NCBI GenBank assembly: GCA_040391605.1
Contig: JBEBXK010000002.1
Coordinates: forward strand, 1-64,000
Length of the DNA stretch: 64,000 bases
From: Vulgatibacter incomptus_A
Lineage (GTDB): Bacteria > Myxococcota > Myxococcia > Myxococcales > Vulgatibacteraceae
Reading direction: 5' to 3'
In this document: positions 1 to 8,535 of the stretch, one piece after another
How positions within the stretch are numbered: the stretch's first letter is position 1
How the letters are laid out: every line of letters starts with the position of its first letter
The notes under the pieces: generated by a model
Told to the model about the DNA's origin: nothing
What the model saw: only the letters and a program-made list of their open reading frames with translations
Databases searched by the model: none
Translations under genes and position numbers: made by a program

Positions 1-224
1 GCCCCGCCGATGCCGCCCTCGCCTCCGGCCCCGCCGATGCCGCCCTCGCCTCCGGCGCCGCCCTCTCCACCTGTGCCGCCTGTCGCCTGTCCCGGCTTCT
101 TGGGTTCTTCCGAGCTACACGCTGAGGCGGCAGCCAGAACGAAACACGCGAGCAGTACATCGATCCTGGGGAAACGGATGGAGATTCCGAAGCTGGGAGA
201 TATGTTTGAAATTCCGATTCTCAT
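1..224 (-). CDS. Gly-rich lipoprotein, N-terminal part (runs off the left edge)
   Basis: The reading frame starts at ATG 222-224 with AAAGGA 4-9 bases upstream and stays open to base 1, so only about 74 residues are visible. The product begins with a short basic region and a hydrophobic stretch ending in a lipobox (ASAC, Cys about residue 36), so it should be exported and lipidated. After the Cys comes SSEEPKKPGQATGG and then a spacer of GGEGGAGGEGGIGGA-type repeats, encoded by two near-identical 27-bp units. Three other lipoproteins in this window (29126, 30977 and 33011) have the same Cys plus Gly-rich tether. The functional domain lies outside the window, so no function can be given. Confidence 0.75.
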   Translation of the reverse strand, partial: MRIGISNISPSFGISIRFPRIDVLLACFVLAAASACSSEEPKKPGQATGGTGGEGGAGGEGGIGGAGGEGGIGG

Positions 225-482
225 GCTGTCCTTTGCGATGTGGGTCAGGGAGCTGGGGGCCGAGAGCCTGGACCCAACGTGATCGTCAACCACGCCAGAG
301 CGTGCAGTGAGAGTCAAGTTGGTTGCGGCACATACGACCGGGAGTCGCCTGGCGACTGGGCTCCGGCGGGGCGGAGGCGGCTCACGATCCGATGCGCGGC
401 CTCCCGGGCCAGGCGATGGTGGCGGCAGGGCCTATGGCAGCTAGGTCTCTACGCCCGCATCCGAGGAGCAGGCCAACGCTGC

Positions 483-1298
483 TCAGAAATTTGGCGTTGC
501 AGGCCGTGCGGGGACCTCGCCTCGGAGCTGGTAGAGCTCGAAGCGCACCTCGGCGCCGTGGCGGCGAAGGAGGTCTGCCAGGCCGGGATCCTCTGCGATG
601 ACGCCGAGGTAGGGGACGTCACCCGGAGCGTGGGAGCGAAGCGCCTCGAGGAGGGGGCGTGCGAGGGTGGGGGAGCCGAGGCGGAAGCACCAGGCGCCTG
701 GGAAGCTCGGGTTGAAGACGGCGAGGGCCTCGGAGGGAGCGCCCAGGCGGATCGCGCGCTCACCGCGATCACGGGCGGCGGAGATGGAGCCCGGGACGAT
801 GGACCAGCGGGCCTCCTCGGCGGCGTCGTCCGAGCGGGGGAAGGCTCTGCGCTTCGGCGTGCGGGCCGGGCGTGGGAGTGCGGCGACGATGGACCAGGGG
901 ACGCGCAGGGCGCTCGTCTCGATCCGCTGGCGCAGGCCGGCGGATTCGTAGAGCCGCAGCGCCGGGACGTTGTCGCGTTTGACGTTGAGGAACCACCGCT
1001 CGATGCCTTCGTGACGGAGCCGCGCCGCCACGGCGTCCATGAGGCGGCTGCCGAGGCCTCGCCCCTGCCAGGCGGGATCGACGATGACATGGATGACGTG
1101 AGCCCAGCTCCCGACCCGGCGGAACCAGGCGCCGGCGATCACGTCGCCCTCGGACTCCAGGAGGACGCATCCGGGGACGATGCGCGCGGACCAATCCTCC
1201 GGGCTCGGTGGGGGATCGCCGGTGCCCAGCGCGGGGATGAGGCGACAGTAGGCCTCGTAGTCATCGGCAGCGGCAGGTCGGAGTTGGATGGAGCGCAT
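483..1298 (-). CDS. GNAT-family N-acetyltransferase
   Basis: A 271-residue protein. The start at ATG 1298 is chosen because GAGGGT lies a few bases upstream and the homologous region (RSIQLRPAAADDYEAY) begins there; the open frame extends further upstream without a better start. The first half is a GNAT acetyl-CoA-dependent acyltransferase fold: VDPAWQGRGLGSRLM (residues 73-87) is the acetyl-CoA pyrophosphate-binding motif and NVKRDNVPALRLYESAGL (105-122) is the usual last helix and strand. Residues about 150-271 look like a second, degenerate GNAT-like half without a clear binding motif. The acetyl acceptor cannot be told. It lies downstream of the arabinose-donor genes on the same strand, separated by 143 bases that contain a small hairpin (1408-1422), so it may be a separate unit. 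Confidence 0.8.
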   Translation of the reverse strand: MRSIQLRPAAADDYEAYCRLIPALGTGDPPPSPEDWSARIVPGCVLLESEGDVIAGAWFRRVGSWAHVIHVIVDPAWQGRGLGSRLMDAVAARLRHEGIERWFLNVKRDNVPALRLYESAGLRQRIETSALRVPWSIVAALPRPARTPKRRAFPRSDDAAEEARWSIVPGSISAARDRGERAIRLGAPSEALAVFNPSFPGAWCFRLGSPTLARPLLEALRSHAPGDVPYLGVIAEDPGLADLLRRHGAEVRFELYQLRGEVPARPATPNF

Positions 1299-1441
1299 GG
1301 GCACCCTCGCCGGGAGGAAGTGATCGGGCCTGAGCCGGCGATCTCGCCGGGGCCTTGGAGGGCGCCGCCCATCCAAAACGGGAGCTGAGAAGAGCTGGGC
1401 TGGGATTCCAGACGGTGTCTGGACCCATCACGCCGTGAAGA

Positions 1442-2179
1442 TCAGAGCTTCAGACGCTTGAAGATCGGTTCGGGGATGGAGCGTATTGCGAACATGATCA
1501 GCCGCCAGAAGCCGGGTAGGTAGACGACGCTCTTGCGGCGGGTGATGGCGTGGTGGATGCCGCGGGCGACCACCTGTGGCCCCACGAAGAGCGGCCCCTT
1601 CTTTACGTGGGCGGTCATCGGCGTGTCGACGAAGCCCGGCTTGATGGTGACCAGGGAGACCCCCGCAGGATGAAGGCGGTTGCGCAGGCCGCTGCAGAAG
1701 GCGGAGAGGGCGGCCTTGGCGGAGCCGTAGACGTAGTTGCTCTGGCGGCCGCGATCGCCGGCGACGGAGGAGATCACGGCGATGTCGCCCTTGCGCCGGA
1801 CCTCGAAGCGGTTGGCCAGGTGGGTCAGCAGCGAGGCGGCCGAGAGGAAGTTGGTGCGCAGCTCGGACTCGGCCCGGCTGAAGTCGGCCTCGCAGGCGGC
1901 TTGATCGCCCAGGGTGCCGTAGGCGATCAGCGCGGTGTCGAGACCGCCGAGCGCTTGCTCGGCGCGATCGACGAGCGCGGCGTGGCGGTCGATCTGGCTG
2001 AGATCCAGGACCTCGATCTCCACCTGCGACGCGCCTCGGACGCGGAGGTCGGCGGCGACGGCCTCCAGGCGCTCAGGGCTTCGGGCGACCAGGAAGAGCT
2101 TGTCGCCCTTGGCGGCGAAGAGTCGGGCGGTCTCCTGTGCGATGGCGGAGGTGGCACCGAGGACGACGATTCTTCTCAT
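1442..2179 (-). CDS. dprE2: DprE2-like decaprenylphosphoryl-2-keto-ribose reductase (SDR)
   Basis: A 245-residue short-chain dehydrogenase. The N-terminal nucleotide-binding motif is GATSAIA (residues 8-14), the catalytic Ser is in ISSVAG (about 137-138) and the YxxxK pair is Tyr151/Lys155 (YGSAK). GATSAIA and the AYGTLGDQ stretch are typical of DprE2, which uses NADH to reduce the 2-keto sugar made by DprE1 and completes the ribose-to-arabinose epimerisation on polyprenyl phosphate. The start at ATG 2179 overlaps the dprE1 stop by 4 bases (ATGA), so the two are translationally coupled, as expected for partner enzymes. A longer upstream frame exists but lies inside dprE1. The DprE2 call rests on both motif and neighbour; alone it could be another SDR. 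Confidence 0.88.
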   Translation of the reverse strand: MRRIVVLGATSAIAQETARLFAAKGDKLFLVARSPERLEAVAADLRVRGASQVEIEVLDLSQIDRHAALVDRAEQALGGLDTALIAYGTLGDQAACEADFSRAESELRTNFLSAASLLTHLANRFEVRRKGDIAVISSVAGDRGRQSNYVYGSAKAALSAFCSGLRNRLHPAGVSLVTIKPGFVDTPMTAHVKKGPLFVGPQVVARGIHHAITRRKSVVYLPGFWRLIMFAIRSIPEPIFKRLKL

Positions 2180-3498
2180 GGTGGAGATCCTTCGCCGCCC
2201 ACCCGGCGCCAGAAGCTGGAGGAGAAGGCCGGATCCACGAAGGTGGAGAAGGCCTCGAGTTGGGGGAAGGAGCGGCGGAAGGTCTCCCCGGACATCCGCG
2301 CGTCCTTGGCGGGGTAGATGGCGCCGGCGCACTCGCGGACCATGGCGTCGAGGCGGTCGAGGAGTCCGAAGGTCCTGGGCCCGCCGTTGCGAAAGTCGAC
2401 GGCGAGCGTGACGCCGGGGCGGGGGAAGGAGAGCAGCCCCGGCGAGGCCTTGGGGCCGAAGGTCTTGAGCACCACCAGGAAGGAGCCCTCCTTGGAGCGA
2501 GCGATCTCCGAGAGGATCGGCCCGATCGCGCCGCTCTCCACGGGGACGACGCATTGCCATTGGAGGAGGCCGCGCGGGCCGTAGATCCGATTCCACCGCG
2601 AGATCGCGTCCAGCGGATAGAAGAAGGGATCGAAGGTCGTGAGACCTGCTTTCACCTTACGGAGCTGCTTGCGGTAGTACGCAAAGTTGAAGGCGCGCAC
2701 GCTCCAGGAGTTCAGAAGGAAGCCGGGGGCGTCGAAGGGGACCGTGAGCTTTCGGCTGCGTCGAATGGACGGCGGACCATTGGGGATGGGGGGCGCGTGG
2801 TTGCCGCGCATATAGAGGCCGCGACCCAGGGAGCGACCCTTGGCGAGGATGTCGATCCACGCGACGGTGTAGAGGTAGTCGCGCTCGGAGTCGGCGTTGA
2901 TCTCGTAGAACTCGTCGAGGCCGCCGAAGCGGATGGTCTGCCCTTCGATGAAGGGGTTGTGGATGGGCCGGAGCTGGATCTCCGCCCAGGTGATCAGGCC
3001 GGTGAGGCCGAGGCCGCTGATGGTGGCGGCGTAGAGGCCGGCGTTCTCTTCGGGGCTGCAGCGCAGGCGGCTTCCGTCGCTGCGCAGGAGCTCGAAGGCC
3101 CGCACGAAGCAGCCGAAGGTGCCGTCCGCGAAGTGGTTCTTGCCGTGGACGTCGTTGGCGATCGCGCCGCCGACCGTCACGAATTTCGTCCCTGGGGTGA
3201 CGGGGAGGAACCAGCCCTGGGGCACAGCGAAGTCGAGGATGGCCGCGAGGCTGAGGCCCGCTTCACAGCGCAGTACGCCGCTGCCGCGATCGAAGGCGAT
3301 CAGCCGGTCGAGGGTGCTGGTGGAGAGGAGGGCGCCGCCGTCGTTGAGGCAGCTATCGCCGTAGCTGCGGCCCAAGCCGTGAGGCAAGAGGGAGCGCCTG
3401 GCCTCCGGGAGGGGATCGCTCCGCCACGCCAGCGGCAGGATCTCCTGCTCGGCCTTGGGGTATCGCCCCCACGATTCGAATCCAGCCGCCCGCGTCAC
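2176..3498 (-). CDS. dprE1: DprE1-like decaprenylphosphoryl-ribose 2-oxidase
   Basis: A 440-residue FAD-dependent oxidase of the VAO/ALO type. The FAD-binding motifs are GLGRSYGD (residues 41-48) and GGAIANDVHGKNH (110-122), both nearly identical to mycobacterial DprE1, which oxidises the 2-hydroxyl of polyprenyl-phosphoribose. Length matches the family (about 460). At the position matching the benzothiazinone-target cysteine of Mycobacterium tuberculosis DprE1 (Cys387, in a C-V-D-F context) this protein has Ala366 (LAVDF). It starts at a GTG (3498) and overlaps dprE2 by 4 bases. It sits 204 bases downstream of the UbiA-type gene. Known family biology gives the D-arabinofuranose donor; the polymer that uses it in this organism is unknown. 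Confidence 0.9.
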   Translation of the reverse strand: MTRAAGFESWGRYPKAEQEILPLAWRSDPLPEARRSLLPHGLGRSYGDSCLNDGGALLSTSTLDRLIAFDRGSGVLRCEAGLSLAAILDFAVPQGWFLPVTPGTKFVTVGGAIANDVHGKNHFADGTFGCFVRAFELLRSDGSRLRCSPEENAGLYAATISGLGLTGLITWAEIQLRPIHNPFIEGQTIRFGGLDEFYEINADSERDYLYTVAWIDILAKGRSLGRGLYMRGNHAPPIPNGPPSIRRSRKLTVPFDAPGFLLNSWSVRAFNFAYYRKQLRKVKAGLTTFDPFFYPLDAISRWNRIYGPRGLLQWQCVVPVESGAIGPILSEIARSKEGSFLVVLKTFGPKASPGLLSFPRPGVTLAVDFRNGGPRTFGLLDRLDAMVRECAGAIYPAKDARMSGETFRRSFPQLEAFSTFVDPAFSSSFWRRVGGEGSPP

Positions 3499-3702
3499 GA
3501 AGTCTCTCTACCCGAAGTCTCTAAGATGGCCGCCTCTTTATACACGTGTCGAGGGCCTGACGCAGCCCAGGTGAGTACCATGTCCTCATACACTGTGTGA
3601 CGGCTGGCGGCCTGGCGAGGACTTGGACGCCGCCTGCCGGGGCAGAGCCGTTGAAAACGCCGCCCCCGCTCTTACGCCAGCACGGCACGCGCGAAGGGCT
3701 CC

Positions 3703-4689
3703 CTATCTCCCGTTCGCCATGAAGTAGACGATGGTCACCACGGCGCAGAGGCCGAGGAGGCCGCTGAGCAGGAAGGGCGGGTCGGTGATGATCGCCTCGG
3801 TGGGGCTGCTCGCTCGGGTGGCCCGGGTGATCAGGCGATTGAAGCGCCAGATCCCGAAGGCAGGGAAGGGCACGGTGAAGGCGAGGAGGTAGCCGAAGCG
3901 CTCGGTCGTCGACGGCGAGAGGGTGTAGACGAGGTAGCCGACCATGGCGAGGAGGCCGGTGGCGCCCAGGGCGAAGTCGAGGCGGGGGAGGGTGTAGCCA
4001 CCTAGCGCCTTGCGGGCCGCCGTGCCGTCGTGCCCCGCGCCCTGGGCCACGAGGATCTCGTGCTTGCGCTTGCCGAAGCCCAGGTAGAGGGCGAGGCAGA
4101 AGGTGCAAACGAAGATCCACAGGCTGGGCGGCGCGCCGATGGCGAAGGCGCCGGCCAGGACCCGCAGCACGAAGCCCATGGCGATGACGCCCACGTCCAC
4201 GAAGGCGATCCGCTTGAGGCGGAAGGAGTAGGCGACGTTCATCAGCAGGTAGACGAGGAGCACCCCGCCGAGCCTCCAGCTGATGGCGGCGCCTCCTGCG
4301 AGGGCCACGGCCGCGAGGATGGCGGCAGCGATGGAGGCCACCCGCAGCGGGAGGTTGCCGCTGGCGATGGGCCGATGCCGCTTCACCGGATGGCGGCGAT
4401 CGTTCTCCACGTCGAGGACGTCGTTGCCCAGGTAGACCGCGGACGCGGTGAGAGAGAAGAGGAAGAAGGCCGCCACCGTGAGGAGGATCAGCCTGGGGTT
4501 CTCCAACTCGTGAGCGAAGATCAGCGGGGCGAAGAGGAAGCTGTTCTTCGCCCATTGGCGGGGGCGCATCCCGGCGATCAGGTGGCCCAGCCGCGATCCG
4601 AAGGAGGCGCGGGGCGGATCCGCTGCGGTGACGATCGAAGGGTTCGACTTGGCCTCGGCCTCCAGCTCTCCGGCGGGCGCTCGCATCAT
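3703..4689 (-). CDS. UbiA-family polyprenyl-phosphate phosphoribosyltransferase (DPPR synthase-like)
   Basis: A 328-residue integral membrane protein with about nine hydrophobic segments. The UbiA motif NDxxDxxxD is present at residues 89-97, followed by RRHPVKRHRPIASG; RPRQWAKN precedes it (42-49). These details match decaprenyl-phosphate 5-phosphoribose synthase (mycobacterial Rv3806c type), which transfers phosphoribose from PRPP to polyprenyl phosphate, better than menaquinone or heme prenyltransferases. Two ATGs open the frame (4689 and 4686), with GGAGGG about 7 bases upstream. It lies between a HAD phosphatase gene and dprE1, so all steps from PRPP to the arabinose donor would be encoded together. 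The chain length of the lipid carrier cannot be read from sequence. Confidence 0.88.
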   Translation of the reverse strand: MMRAPAGELEAEAKSNPSIVTAADPPRASFGSRLGHLIAGMRPRQWAKNSFLFAPLIFAHELENPRLILLTVAAFFLFSLTASAVYLGNDVLDVENDRRHPVKRHRPIASGNLPLRVASIAAAILAAVALAGGAAISWRLGGVLLVYLLMNVAYSFRLKRIAFVDVGVIAMGFVLRVLAGAFAIGAPPSLWIFVCTFCLALYLGFGKRKHEILVAQGAGHDGTAARKALGGYTLPRLDFALGATGLLAMVGYLVYTLSPSTTERFGYLLAFTVPFPAFGIWRFNRLITRATRASSPTEAIITDPPFLLSGLLGLCAVVTIVYFMANGR

Positions 4690-4810
4690 CTTTCGTCCCT
4701 CCCTCTGCCGATCCCATCTTCATCGATCGACGGTCGCCCGTCGAGGCAGCCCCGAAGCCTATCCCGGCTCCTGGGGTTTGGACCGGCATTTTCCCGCCAC
4801 ATAGGGGGCG

Positions 4811-5491
4811 TCATCCGAGGAGCGCGTCCATCGCTCCATCCTCGCCGAAGTCGCGGAAGGCGGCGGTGGCCCCACAGGCCAGGAGTTGGGCGGGGCCGAA
4901 GGATCCGGTGCCGACCCCGATGGACTCCGCGCCCATGGCCTGGGCCGCGGCGACGTCCTTCGGGGTATCGCCGATCACCACCACCCGACACTCGTCCAGG
5001 GGGGCGCCCAGCCTCTCGGCGCCTCGCTCGGCCCCCCGGCGGATCAGCGCCGGCCGATCCTCGTGATCGCAGCCGAATCCACCGAAGGAGAAGCAGTCGA
5101 AGAGCCCCACCCGCTCGAGCTTCACCCTGGCGCCCTCGCGGACGTTGCCGGTGCCGAGGCCCACGGCGAATCCCTCGCGGCCCAAGGACTCCTGCACCGC
5201 CTCGCGCATGCCGCGGTGGACCCGATAATAGGGGGCCGCTCTCACCTCCTCCTCGAGCACCCTGACGTAGGTGGGGAGGAAGGCGTCGATGGCGGCCTCG
5301 TCGCAGGTCAGCCCGCTGCCGAGGAGCGCCTGGCGGACGATGGCCCGATCGGTCATCCCATCGAAGGGGAAGCCGAAGGCACCGGCGACGCCGAAGGCCT
5401 GCTCGAAGGCGCGCTCGATCGCGCGGCGGCCGCAGCCTCCGGTGGAGACGAGGGTGCCGTCGATGTCAAAAAGAAGAACGGTAGGACGCAT
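4811..5491 (-). CDS. HAD-superfamily phosphatase, candidate polyprenyl-phosphoribose-5-phosphatase
   Basis: A 226-residue HAD hydrolase. Motif I is LLFDIDGTLV, with the nucleophile Asp9 and acid/base Asp11; motif II is the Thr in GLGTGN; motif IV is VVVIGDTPKDVAAA. The cap is the C1 helical type of phosphoglycolate phosphatase relatives. ATG 5491 is preferred over an upstream in-frame start because AGGGAT lies just before it and the HAD fold begins there. By general similarity it could be a phosphoglycolate phosphatase. Its place directly upstream of the UbiA-type and DprE genes suggests it removes the 5-phosphate from polyprenyl-phosphoribose phosphate, a step done by another protein family in mycobacteria. 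That role is an inference from context. Confidence 0.8.
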   Translation of the reverse strand: MRPTVLLFDIDGTLVSTGGCGRRAIERAFEQAFGVAGAFGFPFDGMTDRAIVRQALLGSGLTCDEAAIDAFLPTYVRVLEEEVRAAPYYRVHRGMREAVQESLGREGFAVGLGTGNVREGARVKLERVGLFDCFSFGGFGCDHEDRPALIRRGAERGAERLGAPLDECRVVVIGDTPKDVAAAQAMGAESIGVGTGSFGPAQLLACGATAAFRDFGEDGAMDALLG

Positions 5492-5689
5492 GGGATCCCT
5501 TATGCGTAGTGGGAGGCGCATGCCGTAGTGCCCAGCCTCTGGTGCTCCCTCCGGATGATCGCTTCACGGGCTCTCGCAGGGTCTCCAGAAGTCGCAGCGA
5601 GCACCTCCGATGCGAGGCGGACCAAGCACCGAGGCGGAGCGTAGGCCCAACGAAGCAGGCGGGTTCGCCGTAGATTTCTGGAGGTCCTG

Positions 5690-7075
5690 TCAATCGCCGA
5701 ATAGTGCCTCTACGTATTCCTTGGGGTCAAACGGGCGGAGGTCGGCGAGCGATTCCCCGATGCCGATCATGCGGACTGGGATCTTCAGCTCGTCGCTGAT
5801 TCCGATGACCACGCCTCCCTTGGCCGTGCCGTCCAATTTGGTGAGCACGATCCCGGTGACCCCGAGGGCGTCGTGGAATTGCCGCGCCTGCTGGATCGCG
5901 TTCTGGCCCATGGTGGCATCCAGCACCAGGAGCACCTCGTCGGGTGCGCCTTCCCGGGCCTTGCCGACGACCCGGACCACCTTCTTGAGCTCCTCCATCA
6001 GTGAGGCCTTGGTGTGGAGGCGTCCCGCCGTGTCGCAGATCACCACGTCGAAGTCCTCCCGCACCCCCCGCTGCACCGCCTCGAAGATCACCGAACCAGG
6101 ATCGCCACCCTCCGCCCCCTTCACGATCGGGACCTGGGCTCGCTCCGCCCAGACGTCGAGCTGCTCGGTGGCGGCGGCGCGGAAGGTGTCCCCGGCGGCG
6201 AGGATTGTCTTCTTCCCCCTTGCCTCCAGCTTCGCCGCGAGCTTGCCGATGGTGGTGGTCTTCCCCGCGCCGTTCACGCCGACCACCATGATCACCCAGG
6301 GGCGCTTCTCCCCCAGCGGCAGCCCCAGCCCCGGCGTCACCTCACGGGGATCGGCGTCCTGGGCCTTGGCGAGGATCGCCTCGATGTCGTCGCGGATGGC
6401 GGCGCGGAGCCTGGCCGGGTTGCCCAACTCCTTCTTGCGCAGCCGCTCCTGGGCCCCCTCCACCAAGCGCATGGACGTCTTCACGCCGATGTCCGCCGTA
6501 AAGAGGATCTCCTCCAACTCGCCGATGGTCGTCTCGGAGACCTCCGCCGCCGACGCGCCGAAGAGGCCGGCGAGCCTGGCTACGAAGCCGCCCTCCCGCG
6601 TGCGGGTGAGCCCCTCGATCAGGGTGCGGCCCGACTCGGCCTCGATCTTCTTGCGGCGCTCCTCGTCGCGGCGCAGGCGCTCCGCCTCCCGCAGCGCCAG
6701 CGCCTCCTCGTGGGCTCGCAGCCTCTCGGCCTCTGCCTCCGCCGCCTCGCGGGCCTTGCGCTCCTTCTCCAGGCGCTCGGCCTCCTTGCGGGCGCGGTAC
6801 TCCGCCTTGCGCCTCTCCTCGAAGGCCGCCTTGCTCTCGCCAGGGAGCCGCTCGACCGCCTCCTTCCGCGCTTCGCGGGGGGGCGCCTCGGGGGGGCGGC
6901 GCTTCTGCTCCAGCGCCGGCGGCTCGGGCGGCTTCTCCGAGCGGGCCTTGAGCTCCGCCCGCTTGCCTCGCAGGATCCGGATCGAGATGGCGACGAGGAT
7001 CGCGCCGAGGATGATCAGGATCACCCAGCCGATGATCTCGCCGGTGGAGGTGGTGTGTTCGGCTGCTTCGAGCAT
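5690..7075 (-). CDS. ftsY: Signal recognition particle receptor FtsY
   Basis: A 461-residue SRP receptor GTPase that docks ribosome-nascent chain complexes at the membrane. Residues about 13-35 form one hydrophobic segment, so this FtsY has a true N-terminal membrane anchor. Residues 40-165 are a Lys/Arg/Glu/Ala-rich, probably coiled-coil A domain. The NG domain follows: P-loop GVNGAGKTTT (about 264-273), DTFRAAATEQL (about 295), DTAGRLHTK (about 350) and TKLDGTAKGG (about 412). Nothing is missing. It is divergent from lspA across 203 bases, and the HAD phosphatase gene follows on the same strand after 198 bases; that gap makes a shared operon uncertain. Confidence 0.97.
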   Translation of the reverse strand: MLEAAEHTTSTGEIIGWVILIILGAILVAISIRILRGKRAELKARSEKPPEPPALEQKRRPPEAPPREARKEAVERLPGESKAAFEERRKAEYRARKEAERLEKERKAREAAEAEAERLRAHEEALALREAERLRRDEERRKKIEAESGRTLIEGLTRTREGGFVARLAGLFGASAAEVSETTIGELEEILFTADIGVKTSMRLVEGAQERLRKKELGNPARLRAAIRDDIEAILAKAQDADPREVTPGLGLPLGEKRPWVIMVVGVNGAGKTTTIGKLAAKLEARGKKTILAAGDTFRAAATEQLDVWAERAQVPIVKGAEGGDPGSVIFEAVQRGVREDFDVVICDTAGRLHTKASLMEELKKVVRVVGKAREGAPDEVLLVLDATMGQNAIQQARQFHDALGVTGIVLTKLDGTAKGGVVIGISDELKIPVRMIGIGESLADLRPFDPKEYVEALFGD

Positions 7076-7278
7076 CTTCGTTTCGGTCCTTCGTGGGCCT
7101 TCGCAGGGTAGGAGAGGCGGGCAACATAGCCGAGACGGGGCGGCATGATGTCGGAATGTGCTTGCCGCCTGCCTGAGTTACGGCCGAAGCTGCCGCCGCT
7201 CGCGGGGCGTTCCGGAAATTGTCCGGCAGCGCGTCGGGTTGGCGAATGGGCCCCGCTCGTCCATCGGAGGAAGGCATC

Positions 7279-7764
7279 TTGGCGTTGAAGCGATCGACCG
7301 CCCTCGGGCTCGGGCTCTTTGTCCTGACGCTCGGGCTCGACCTGATCACGAAGATCCTCGCCGAGCTTCGCCTCGCGGATGGGACGGTCATCACCGTCAT
7401 CCCCGATTGGTTCTGGCTGAGGCTGGCTCATAACCGCGGCGTCGCCTTCTCCTTCCTGGAGGGCGTGCCCCATTGGATCCTCGGCGTCGGCGCCATCGTG
7501 CTCCTGGGCGTGGTGGTCTGGAGCCTGCGCAGCCTCCTCGCCCGGCCGGCCGGCGCCGCCGCCCTGGGGCTGGTCGCGGCGGGGGGCCTCGCGAACGCCA
7601 TCGATCGCCTCCACGACGGCAAGGTCACCGACATGATCTCCGTGTGGAAGTGGCCCGTCTTCAACGTGGCCGACTCGGCCATCACCGTCGGCGTGGTCCT
7701 GCTCTTCCTCGTGTCGAAGCGGTCGCGGGTGCCGGCCCCCGCCCAGGCGCAAACCGAAAGCTAA
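7279..7764 (+). CDS. lspA: Lipoprotein signal peptidase (signal peptidase II)
   Basis: A 161-residue, four-helix membrane aspartyl protease that cleaves prolipoprotein signal peptides after lipidation. The TTG at 7279 is chosen because GGAGGAAGG ends 4 bases before it and the resulting length is normal; the open frame extends 60 bases further up to an ATG with no good ribosome site. Conserved blocks are NRGVAFSF (52-59), GGLANAIDRL (102-111, catalytic Asp109) and FNVADSAI (128-135, catalytic Asp132). The many lipoproteins in this window are its likely substrates. The RNase P RNA gene begins 28 bases after its stop. Confidence 0.95.
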   Translation: MALKRSTALGLGLFVLTLGLDLITKILAELRLADGTVITVIPDWFWLRLAHNRGVAFSFLEGVPHWILGVGAIVLLGVVVWSLRSLLARPAGAAALGLVAAGGLANAIDRLHDGKVTDMISVWKWPVFNVADSAITVGVVLLFLVSKRSRVPAPAQAQTES

Positions 7765-7792
7765 TCTCTTCCGCCTGTGTTATCTCCCGCGG

Positions 7793-8182
<390 letters not shown>

Positions 8183-8535
8183 ACTTTATCCTCTCCCAGG
8201 CCCGAGCGGCCGGCGCTGCCGGCTCCGCCTCGCGCTCCGGCCGGGTCGCGGGGCGAAGCGCCGCCTGTCGGACTCCTACGGTTAGCCGAGGACGAGCAAG
8301 CGCAAAGCGCCCTGGCTCCGCGAAGGCGCGAGTGAGAAGAATCGCTCCCTCCAGCAGGCGCGCGACTTCTCCGGGATCCGGCACGGCTCCCGATCCCCGG
8401 CGGCCCATGCCCGGGGCGGCCGCGCGCCCGATGCGGCTTGCGCCGTTTTCCGAGATCGTACTAGCATCAACTAATTCGCGCATGAGCCATGCTGATGCGG
8501 CGAGCCCCGGTCAAATCGAAAGCGAGGAGTTCGAC
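8183..8535. other. Non-coding gap between rnpB and the giant lipoprotein gene
   Basis: No gene is supported here. A GCCGGC-GCT-GCCGGC hairpin at 8209-8223, 27 bases after the RNase P RNA, may help end that transcript, but no T-run follows. The last 120 bases before the lipoprotein start are less GC-rich (CGTTTTCCGAGATCGTACTAGC near 8452) and are the likely promoter region, although I cannot name convincing -35/-10 boxes. An open frame crosses the gap but has no coding character. Confidence 0.5.

Noticed and set aside
1..70. Short tandem repeats as a regulatory or CRISPR-like element
   Set aside because: They encode the Gly-rich tether of a lipoprotein in frame, which explains the repeats.
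240..1388. A 382-codon plus-strand frame opposite the GNAT gene
   Set aside because: Low-complexity Gly/Ala/Glu product without motifs; the minus-strand frame has the acetyl-CoA-binding motif and a good start.
1408..1422. CCAGAC/GTCTGG hairpin after dprE2 as an intrinsic terminator
   Set aside because: The stem is only 6 bp and no T-run follows, so it was left out of the feature list.
2180..2596. N-terminal extension of DprE2 by 139 residues
   Set aside because: It reads Arg/Pro-rich nonsense inside dprE1; the SDR fold begins exactly at ATG 2179.
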